From CAJXTB01 sp047626195 (GTDB lineage: Bacteria; Myxococcota_A; UBA796; GCA-2862545), in the NCBI GenBank assembly GCA_047626195.1, contig JBLHSN010000296.1, positions 1 to 7,540 of the forward strand: 7,540 nt of DNA, read 5' to 3'. A program made the translations under genes and the position numbers. The notes under the pieces were generated by a model that ran no database searches, was not told the DNA's origin, and saw only the letters and a list, made by a program, of their open reading frames with translations. This document shows positions 1-5,497 of the stretch, in pieces (within the stretch, counting starts at the first letter, position 1; the number at the start of each line of letters is the position of its first letter).

Positions 1-390
1 TCCTTCTTCGAGGCTGAGCTCCAGCTTCGCTTGCAGGACCCGCTGACGGTCTGCGGCAACTTGGGCTTGGTACGGCGTGTTGTCAATGCGCGCGAAGACC
101 TCGCCGGCACCGAGCTGTGAACCAGCACGAAGACCGGGCTTTTGCCACACTACCCTGCCCGACACTTCTGGAATCACGTTTACCTGGGTCGACGGTCGCA
201 CCGTGCCAGACGCGTAGATCTGAATGGGGACATCGCGCACCACGACAGCGACAACATCGACCTGCGGAATCGCCGCAAGAGGCTCGGGTACAGAACGCTC
301 GGGCAGCCCGAACATTAGGACGGCCAACACCGCCACCGAAAGAAAGACCAGCACACCTGGAATCAGGCAGCCTGTGATGTAGCGGTTCAT
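1..390 (-). CDS. RND efflux membrane fusion protein (HlyD/AcrA type), N-terminal part
   Basis: This is the periplasmic adaptor of a tripartite efflux pump, linking an inner-membrane RND transporter to the outer-membrane channel encoded just upstream. Only the first 130 codons are present; the frame stays open through the window edge. Residues 8-29 form a hydrophobic signal or anchor segment. The single Cys8 is not in a lipobox, so a membrane anchor or cleaved signal is more likely than a lipoprotein. Residues about 60-110 match the lipoyl/barrel-sandwich region of the family: ASGTVRP, then VIPEVSGRV, then the G-x-L-G-x-G-E-V-F-A-R-ID turn and PYQAQV. The alpha-hairpin begins at about residue 107. 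The start ATG (390-388) overlaps the TGA of the channel gene as ATGA, and an AAGGAG ribosome site (398-403) lies 7 bases ahead. Family assignment is firm; the substrate is unknown. Confidence 0.88.
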   Translation of the reverse strand, partial: MNRYITGCLIPGVLVFLSVAVLAVLMFGLPERSVPEPLAAIPQVDVVAVVVRDVPIQIYASGTVRPSTQVNVIPEVSGRVVWQKPGLRAGSQLGAGEVFARIDNTPYQAQVAADRQRVLQAKLELSLEEG

Positions 391-1805
391 CGACCCTCTC
401 CTTCAAATCCGAACGATGCGGCCCATTGGCCACCTAAAGCTGTGTGTAGAGCGACCCGGGCTGCCAAGACATCTCGCTCGGCTGTGACCAAGCTCGTCTC
501 GGCGGTCCGTAGGTTGTTTTGAGCGACGAGCACGTTGACGAACGCATCCAGCCCACGCAGGTACCGGTCCTGCGATTGTTCGAAGGTCAGCCGCGACAGC
601 TCGGCTTGACGCTGTACCGCATCTAGCCGTTCGACCATTGCCGCCTCCCGGGCAAGCGCCCCTTCGACCTCACCTTGTGCCTGAAGAATCAGCCGGCCGT
701 ATGACGCCACAGCGCCATATTCACCAGCACGTGCCTGGCGAATCGCACCGGTTGCGCGACCGCCGTTGAAGATGGGCAGACGCACCGAGCCTCCGGCAGA
801 CCAAGCGTTCTGCGAGAACGTATCGGTGGTCTTGAGCCAATCTCGACCGGCGTCCGCTTGCACGGACACCGTGGGCAACACGCCACTAAACGCTGATTGA
901 TGCCGCTGAGACGACGCATCCATCCGCTCTTGTGCAGCGAGAAGGTCTGGACGACGCACCAACAATTCACTGGGCGTGCCAACCGTAGGCTGGGTCGGAA
1001 GTGCAGGAAAGGTATCTGGAACGTTGTCGACCACGTCTCGTGGCTGGCGACCCAACAATACGGCCAGCCGTTGTTCGGCCAGCTCGCGAGACATGCGGCT
1101 CTGGGTGACGAAGACCTCTGCCCCTGCGGCCTGGCTGCGCTGCTGCAGAACCTCCAAGCCTTCGGCCGACGCACGGTCGTAGCGAAGCTCAATGACCTCC
1201 AGCAACGCCCCGGCAATCTGTTGCTGCTCAATGGCAACCGCTTCGGTTCGACGCGCACTGAGAACATCAAAGTAGGCTTCTCCGAGAGTCGCCGACAAGC
1301 TCAGCACAAACTGGTCGCGGTCGGCAGCCGCCGCATCACCTTCATTCGCAGCGGCACGGTAGGCCAGCCAGCTTCGACCAAACAGGTCGACCTGCCATTG
1401 AGCTCCGACACCAATTCCGTAGCTGTAGAACAGACCTGCGGGCGGCGGAGCCCCAGCGCCGGCACCAAACTGAAAGCCAAGACTACGCAGCGGAGCCGTA
1501 CTTCCCGTCGCATCCGCCGTCACCGATGGCAACAGCCCCGCACGGGTCTGCCACATAGCGCCTTGGGCCTGGGCAACACGGGAGTCTGCAGACGCCACAT
1601 CCGGGTTGGCCGAGATGCCTTCCTCAATCACCCGCTCTAGCATGGGGTCATTGAACCCAAGCCACCAAGGGACATCGACGACAGGCTGATCGACGCCGCG
1701 CGAGAAGCGGTCGGCCTCATCTGGCAAGATCAACAAATCGCGCGGCCCCGCCAGGGCGGCAGACCCCCAAAGACCGGCTATCGCCACCCATAGTGCGGGT
1801 CTCAT
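387..1805 (-). CDS. TolC/NodT-family outer membrane efflux channel
   Basis: Outer-membrane factor that lets a tripartite efflux pump expel substrates across the outer membrane. It is 472 residues from the ATG at 1805, normal for the family. Residues 1-19 are a signal peptide ending ALA before Gly20. There is no lipobox cysteine, unlike many NodT relatives. Two OEP repeats follow: the first about residues 50-270, the second about 280-465. Family hallmarks are WWLGFNDPMLERVI near residue 47, WQVDLFGR, the inter-repeat PSELLVRRPDLLAAQERM, LPIFNGG, GLDAFVNVLVAQNNL and the terminal ALHTALGGQW. An in-frame ATG at 1835 would add ten residues but lies within the TetR gene. The 1805 start is preferred because it gives a clean signal peptide, an AGGAG site at 1811-1815 with 5-base spacing, and an ATGA overlap with the TetR stop. 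The gene's own stop overlaps the adaptor start in the same way. Substrate cannot be told. Confidence 0.92.
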   Translation of the reverse strand: MRPALWVAIAGLWGSAALAGPRDLLILPDEADRFSRGVDQPVVDVPWWLGFNDPMLERVIEEGISANPDVASADSRVAQAQGAMWQTRAGLLPSVTADATGSTAPLRSLGFQFGAGAGAPPPAGLFYSYGIGVGAQWQVDLFGRSWLAYRAAANEGDAAAADRDQFVLSLSATLGEAYFDVLSARRTEAVAIEQQQIAGALLEVIELRYDRASAEGLEVLQQRSQAAGAEVFVTQSRMSRELAEQRLAVLLGRQPRDVVDNVPDTFPALPTQPTVGTPSELLVRRPDLLAAQERMDASSQRHQSAFSGVLPTVSVQADAGRDWLKTTDTFSQNAWSAGGSVRLPIFNGGRATGAIRQARAGEYGAVASYGRLILQAQGEVEGALAREAAMVERLDAVQRQAELSRLTFEQSQDRYLRGLDAFVNVLVAQNNLRTAETSLVTAERDVLAARVALHTALGGQWAASFGFEGEGR

Positions 1806-2392
1806 CTTAACTCCTCTGGCGACAGCGTCGCCCAATACACGTCGACAACGGTGTCTAAAAAATCAGCCGGGACAGGGAGCTGCGCCGTGTGTTCGAGCAT
1901 CACCCGCCCCTGAATCGACCCAATGAGCGACAGCGCCACGCTGCTGAACCGCGACGGCCGCATAAGCCCCAGGGTTGCAGCACGCTCCAACCACTCCGAA
2001 ATCAGCCGGTGCGCCCGCCGCGGTGGCGGCTCATCAAAGCGCGCCATCACATCGCTATGGTGCAGGCCGCTCGCACGAAGAGTACCAAAGCATGGAGCAT
2101 ACTCGGTAAAGAAAGCGTTCATTCGCATGATGAGTTCGACCAGTTGTTCCCGCCCCCCGGCGCCCAGCGAGGGCCCGGACTCCACCCAGATCATCCACTC
2201 TGGGTCACGTTTTGGCAGCAGCGCTTTCAACATCAGCTCTGCCTTGGTCCCGAACCTTTTGAACAGGGCCGGCTGAGACAGTCCAACGGCGTTCGCCACC
2301 GCTTGCGTCGACGCGCTTGGACCATGCTCCAAGAACACAATTCGCGCCGCAGCCAAAATGGCTTCATCTGAGACTTGGCGGGGTCGGGCCAA
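1802..2392 (-). CDS. TetR/AcrR-family transcriptional repressor
   Basis: DNA-binding regulator, probably a ligand-responsive repressor of the efflux genes it precedes. It is 196 residues, typical for the family. The N-terminal helix-turn-helix lies at about residues 28-47 (STQAVANAVGLSQPALFKRF), preceded by helix 1 (DEAILAAARIVFLEHG). The remainder is a helical C-terminal domain of the kind that binds the inducer and dimerises. It starts with TTG at 2392: no in-frame ATG or GTG gives an intact HTH, an upstream in-frame stop lies at 2411-2413, and a CGGAG site (2398-2402) sits 5 bases ahead of the TTG. The gene is first in the operon and ends in an ATGA overlap with the channel gene. A perfect-armed dyad just upstream (2410-2429) suggests autorepression. 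The ligand is unknown. Confidence 0.93.
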   Translation of the reverse strand: MARPRQVSDEAILAAARIVFLEHGPSASTQAVANAVGLSQPALFKRFGTKAELMLKALLPKRDPEWMIWVESGPSLGAGGREQLVELIMRMNAFFTEYAPCFGTLRASGLHHSDVMARFDEPPPRRAHRLISEWLERAATLGLMRPSRFSSVALSLIGSIQGRVMLEHTAQLPVPADFLDTVVDVYWATLSPEELR

Positions 2393-2397
2393 CGGAA

Positions 2398-2402
2398 CTC
2401 CG
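2398..2402 (-). promoter_or_regulatory. Ribosome binding site fixing the TTG start of the TetR gene
   Basis: On the minus strand this reads CGGAG and stands 5 bases before the TTG at 2392-2390. It is the only good Shine-Dalgarno match in the leader, and it decides for the TTG start, since the frame upstream meets a stop after seven codons. Confidence 0.65.
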
Positions 2403-2409
2403 TCTAATG

Positions 2410-2429
2410 GTTAGTGCCCGCTCACTAAC
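2410..2429. promoter_or_regulatory. Inverted repeat, probable TetR operator
   Basis: A 20-bp dyad with perfect 7-bp arms, GTTAGTG and CACTAAC, around a 6-bp centre (CCCGCT on the plus strand); 8 of the 10 possible base pairs are symmetrical. The plus-strand flanks are AT-rich (CTAATG on one side, TAAT on the other). It lies 8 bp beyond the TetR ribosome site, so it would overlap the transcription start or -10 region of the efflux operon. The size, symmetry and place fit an operator of a TetR-family repressor, and TTAGTGAG...CTCACTAA-like sites are familiar from this family (from general knowledge). No convincing sigma-70 boxes could be picked out on either strand. It could also influence the divergent cupin gene. 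Confidence 0.62.
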
Positions 2430-2513
2430 TAATCCGAAACAGCGCGCAAGAGCAACGCCACGGCATGACATCCGATGACTCGCGATTGGGGTATCTGGCC
2501 GCATGGAGTTGCC

Positions 2514-2987
2514 ATGGCCCTTGATATCGACAGCGTGATCCGCCATTTAGTTCTCGTTCCCCACCCCGAGGGCGGACACTACCGCGAGACCTTCCGCAGT
2601 GAAGATACGGTCGGCACTCAGCGCGGACAGCGCTCTGCCGGCACCGCTATCTTTTTTGCGCTGCGAGACGGCGAGTACAGCGCATGGCATCGGGTTCGAG
2701 CAGATGAAGTCTGGCATCACTACGACGGCGCTCCAGCCGAGGTTCACGTGCTCCACAAAGGCGTCTACCTGGTGCTCCACCTCGGTTCGGACCTGTCCAA
2801 AGGACAGCGACCACAGGCCGTTGTTCCCGCCGGTGCCTGGCAAGCCGCCCATGCGAAAGAAGGCGGCGCATTGTTAGGATGCACGGTCGCACCGGGTTTC
2901 GAATTTGACGACTTCGAGCTGGCTGATAGCGAACTTATCGAAGAGTACCCCGAGCACAGCGCTACCATCGCGTGGTACCTCAAGTGA
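2514..2987 (+). CDS. DUF985 cupin-domain protein (cupin_5, YML079w-like)
   Basis: A 157-residue single-domain cupin of the DUF985 family, whose enzymatic role is not established; family members adopt a jelly-roll fold with a ligand pocket. It carries the family blocks in order: PHPEGGHYRET (16-26), WHRVRADEVWHHYDGAP (58-74), LGSDL (90-94), PQAVVPAGAWQAA (100-112) and GCTVAPGFEFDDFELA (122-137). It has no signal peptide, so is probably cytoplasmic. An in-frame ATG at 2475 would add 13 residues, but has no ribosome site. The ATG at 2514 has GGAG about 5 bases ahead and starts exactly where the family homology starts (MALDIDSVIRHL). It is first of a plus-strand run and its TGA overlaps the next gene's GTG. 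It stands back to back with the TetR operon, but nothing shows it is part of the efflux function. Confidence 0.93.
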   Translation: MALDIDSVIRHLVLVPHPEGGHYRETFRSEDTVGTQRGQRSAGTAIFFALRDGEYSAWHRVRADEVWHHYDGAPAEVHVLHKGVYLVLHLGSDLSKGQRPQAVVPAGAWQAAHAKEGGALLGCTVAPGFEFDDFELADSELIEEYPEHSATIAWYLK

Positions 2988-3421
2988 TTCGAGCCGAGTG
3001 GCTTCCATCCATTCCGATATGGCTCGCCATACCGCCTTGGACATGGCCAACTCTCGCCACGATATCGCTGTTGGCGTTGATTGCTTCGGCCGTAATGCTC
3101 CCGAGGATGCTGGCTGGATTGCCGCATGACCTGTTGGTCCGTCGGGCAAGACCACGCGCGTGGACCGCCCGACGAGTGCTGAAAAATGCGGGAGGTGCAG
3201 TGCTCATCATGGCGGGTATTGCCATGCTTGTACTGCCTGGGCAGGGACTCTTGACCATGCTCGCTGGGCTGTTGCTGTCGGACGTCCCCGGCAAGCGACG
3301 CGTCGCCCTGTTCTTTCTACGCCGCGGTCCCGTGTTCCGAGCGGTCAACGCCATTCGAGGCCGTCGGGACAAACCGCCACTGCTCCTTCCGGGCTCGGGC
3401 GTGCCCACGGCGCTCTACTAA
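2984..3421 (+). CDS. Small membrane protein, PGPGW-like
   Basis: A 145-residue inner-membrane protein of unknown function. A hydrophobic helix spans about residues 20-44, then a basic stretch (LLVRRARPRAWTARRVLKN) and a helical hairpin at about 68-98 turning at LPGQG (84-88). The tail is basic (GKRR, LRRG, RGRRDK). The hairpin with a PGPG-type turn, followed by a positively charged tail, resembles the PGPGW family (PF09656), here with Gln in place of the second Pro. Start choice: GTG at 2984 overlaps the cupin stop as GTGA, the usual coupling arrangement; GTG at 2972 is an alternative adding four residues. Neither has a clear ribosome site. The gene ends 30 bp before the DUF4178 gene. The family match is by eye and moderate; membrane nature and gene reality are more certain. 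Confidence 0.78.
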   Translation: MIRAEWLPSIPIWLAIPPWTWPTLATISLLALIASAVMLPRMLAGLPHDLLVRRARPRAWTARRVLKNAGGAVLIMAGIAMLVLPGQGLLTMLAGLLLSDVPGKRRVALFFLRRGPVFRAVNAIRGRRDKPPLLLPGSGVPTALY

Positions 3422-3440
3422 GCTAATCGGCGGTATTCCC

Positions 3441-3445
3441 CGAGG
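3441..3445 (+). promoter_or_regulatory. Ribosome binding site deciding the DUF4178 gene start
   Basis: CGAGG lies directly against the first ATG (3446), leaving no spacing, but 6 bases ahead of the second in-frame ATG (3452). This favours initiation at 3452, giving MAALSCPSCG as the N-terminus. Confidence 0.55.
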
Positions 3446-3451
3446 ATGCCG

Positions 3452-5311
3452 ATGGCCGCTCTCTCATGTCCCTCCTGTGGCGCCACCCACGAACCCCGTA
3501 ATCCTGGCATTGCGGTCATCGTCTGCGACAACTGCGACACCACGCTCTACGTCGAAGAAGAGGTACTCAAGGCGGGCCGAAAGGCCGTCGTCGGCGAGCC
3601 GAAGAGCGGAATGGGAATTGGCAAGAGCGGTCGCGTTGGCGAGCAAAAGGTCGACATCGTTGGCCGGGCCAAGTTCCAGCACGACCAAGGCTCATGGGAC
3701 GAATGGTACGTGGAGTTTCCCGGTGGCGACGGCGGGTGGTTGGTCGAAGACGGTCGCTCGTTTACCCTAGAGCGACAGCTCGACAGACTCCCCGAAGGTG
3801 CGACGCCGCATCTCAAGCTCGGCAACATCATCACCGTAGAGGGTGTGGAGTACGAAGTCCGAGAGACCGGTCTCGCCACCTGCGTGGGCGCACAGGGCCA
3901 GCTCCCCCGCCCCATCCAACCGCTTGAAGTCTATGTGTATGTCGACTGTTCCGAGGTCAACGGGACACGACGCTTGATGTTCGAGTTCGAAGAAAACGGC
4001 GAAGGAGAAGCCTTCGTCGGCCAAGCTGTAGCCCCCGAAGATGTGCACATCGAAGGCGTCGAGCCTCCCCCGGTCCTTGGCGGCCGTGAAGCCGACACCA
4101 TCCGCTGTGCCCAGTGTGCCTCGCCCGTCATTATTAAGGCCCAGCGGGACCCCGTTGAGACCGTGTCTTGCGGCTCATGCGACGCCGTTCTGCAGCTGAC
4201 AGACGCCGACAACAAAGTCATCGGCAACCGCGGAGCGACTCCAAATTTTGTCTTGGAAATCGGCGACAGCGGTGAGCTACAAGGCGTCACCTGGGAGGTT
4301 GTAGGCCGCCTGCGCTACTACGAGGACGGCTACGACACCGACGAGTACATCCTCTTTTCAGACGACGACAACGGTTACTTGTGGCTCGAGTACGACGACC
4401 TGCACTTCATCGCTACGCGCAAAGCCGCGTCTGGGCCGTCTCTGGATGAGGTCTTTTCTACACCCAAGAAAGGCAAGGTACGCTGCGGAGAGAAGACGTA
4501 CAGAATACGCGGTGGGGGTGTGTCGACCCTCGTCTACGTAGACGGCGCTCTGCCGTGGGCCGCACACATTGGTCACAAGCAAGAGTACGTCGCACTCATT
4601 GCCCCACCCAAGCTGTTTGTGGTGGAAGGCGGCAACGGCGAAGTCGAGCACTACGAAGGCGAGTGGATGCCGTCCAAGCAGGTACTCACCGCCTTTGGCC
4701 GCGAAGACCGCTATGAGCGCCCGACCGAGACCCACTTCTTGCAGCCCAACGGCTGCGGCATCTGGGTGCCGTTCGGCCTCGTCGCGATTCTGTTCTTCAT
4801 GGTCAACCTGTGCATCTGCCTCATCCCCTCGAGCAGCGTGGAGCTGACTCGGGTCAACGTTCCCAGCAGTCAGTTTGGTCAGGTGCTTTACAGCGAGCCA
4901 TTCACCGTCCCACGGGGCGCAAAAATCCTGGAGCTGAAGGTCAAGAGCGACATCCAGGACGGCGGAGCGTACGCTCAAATCCAGCTTGTACCCATGGATA
5001 ACCCTGATGATACCGTGGTTGTGACCGGAGCTGAAGTCTATCACTACCAAGGCTACGAAGACGGTGAGTACTGGCAAGAAGCAGAGCGTGAGGCTGGAGG
5101 CTCCTTCCTCGCTCCTGAGGCTGGCGACTACAAGATGGCCGTTCTGACCCAGGGCGAATCAGCCACCACACGGGCCAACGTACAAACACGGCTCTACCAC
5201 TCCCCGCGCCTGATACGATACAACTGCTGCATAGGCTCCATCGCGCTCATCTTCGGCATGCTTATCTTGCTCGTGTGGCGCTCCAATGAATCCGAACGGT
5301 TCGAGGACTGA
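3452..5311 (+). CDS. Membrane-anchored protein with two zinc ribbons and two DUF4178 domains
   Basis: A 619-residue protein of unknown biochemical function. Order of parts: zinc ribbon 1 (C6-x2-C9, C25-x2-C28); first DUF4178-like beta domain about 60-200 (GRVGEQKVDIVGRAKF, then WDEWYVEF and GGWLVEDG); zinc ribbon 2 (C219-x2-C222, C240-x2-C243); second DUF4178 domain about 270-415 (GDSGELQGVTWEVVGRLRY, then DEYILFSDDDNGYLWLEYDD); membrane helix about 436-458; a beta-rich domain about 462-585 between the helices; second membrane helix about 592-609; short tail. With the zinc ribbons in the cytoplasm, the 462-585 domain would face the periplasm. DUF4178 genes are commonly found beside membrane-type spermidine synthases (general knowledge), and here the enzyme lies one small gene downstream. 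ATG 3446 would add two residues; ribosome-site spacing favours 3452. No catalytic motif is evident, so a scaffold or sensor role is a guess. Confidence 0.88.
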   Translation: MAALSCPSCGATHEPRNPGIAVIVCDNCDTTLYVEEEVLKAGRKAVVGEPKSGMGIGKSGRVGEQKVDIVGRAKFQHDQGSWDEWYVEFPGGDGGWLVEDGRSFTLERQLDRLPEGATPHLKLGNIITVEGVEYEVRETGLATCVGAQGQLPRPIQPLEVYVYVDCSEVNGTRRLMFEFEENGEGEAFVGQAVAPEDVHIEGVEPPPVLGGREADTIRCAQCASPVIIKAQRDPVETVSCGSCDAVLQLTDADNKVIGNRGATPNFVLEIGDSGELQGVTWEVVGRLRYYEDGYDTDEYILFSDDDNGYLWLEYDDLHFIATRKAASGPSLDEVFSTPKKGKVRCGEKTYRIRGGGVSTLVYVDGALPWAAHIGHKQEYVALIAPPKLFVVEGGNGEVEHYEGEWMPSKQVLTAFGREDRYERPTETHFLQPNGCGIWVPFGLVAILFFMVNLCICLIPSSSVELTRVNVPSSQFGQVLYSEPFTVPRGAKILELKVKSDIQDGGAYAQIQLVPMDNPDDTVVVTGAEVYHYQGYEDGEYWQEAEREAGGSFLAPEAGDYKMAVLTQGESATTRANVQTRLYHSPRLIRYNCCIGSIALIFGMLILLVWRSNESERFED

Positions 5312-5314
5312 CCC

Positions 5315-5497
5315 ATGAAAACCACCCTTCTGACCTTCCTCGGTTTCGCACTCTTCGGTAGCACCACGCTTTTCGCAACCGTCGCTGACTATCAGGGTTG
5401 GGGCCTGTCCTCCGAGACCCCGTCTGCTGATGTCCGCGCGGGCAGCGCACGCACGGGCCGCACCATTATTGGCGGTGGATTGCATGGCGGAAAGTAG
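5315..5497 (+). CDS. 60-residue exported or membrane-tethered small protein
   Basis: A small protein with no family I can name. Residues 1-4 (MKTT) are followed by a hydrophobic stretch at 5-23 that looks like a signal peptide, with possible cleavage after Ala21 or Ala24. The mature part would be about 36-39 residues: DYQGWGLSSE, a polar middle, and a Gly-rich end (RTIIGGGLHGGK). No cysteine is present, so it is not a lipoprotein. Evidence that it is real: a GAGGA ribosome site at 5303-5307 with 7-base spacing, a start three bases after the DUF4178 stop, and a 14-base overlap with the downstream synthase. It would fill an otherwise 172-bp gap in a compact operon. If the hydrophobic stretch is not cleaved it would be a single-pass protein with a periplasmic tail. 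Its partner is probably the DUF4178 protein or the synthase (inference from position only). Confidence 0.72.
   Translation: MKTTLLTFLGFALFGSTTLFATVADYQGWGLSSETPSADVRAGSARTGRTIIGGGLHGGK
5474..5479 (+). promoter_or_regulatory. Ribosome binding site deciding the spermidine synthase start
   Basis: GGTGGA lies 4 bases before the ATG at 5484. The longer alternative start (ATG 5430) has no comparable site and would add an 18-residue Ala/Arg-rich leader unlike the family. The site lies within the 3' end of the preceding small gene, so the two are probably coupled. Confidence 0.5.

Noticed and set aside
897..1640. 247-codon open frame on the plus strand opposite the channel gene
   Set aside because: It lies wholly antisense to a clearly recognised TolC/NodT gene, and its translation is Arg/Gln-rich with no recognisable domain. 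It is a typical shadow frame in GC-rich DNA.
1806..1835. Ten-residue N-terminal extension of the channel protein
   Set aside because: It would place charged residues ahead of the signal peptide and lies inside the TetR coding end; the 1805 start has the ribosome site and the ATGA overlap.
2393..2513. Search for sigma-70 promoters in the divergent gap
   Set aside because: Only weak matches were found (for example TTGCTC with 17-base spacing to TTAGTT on the minus strand); too poor to annotate.
4358..5077. 239-codon open frame on the minus strand opposite the DUF4178 gene
   Set aside because: Antisense to a gene with zinc ribbons, DUF4178 motifs and membrane helices; the translation shows no domain and no ribosome site context.
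5430..5483. Eighteen-residue N-terminal extension of the spermidine synthase
   Set aside because: The Ala/Arg-rich leader does not resemble the family and has no ribosome site; it is better explained as the out-of-frame reading of the small exported gene.
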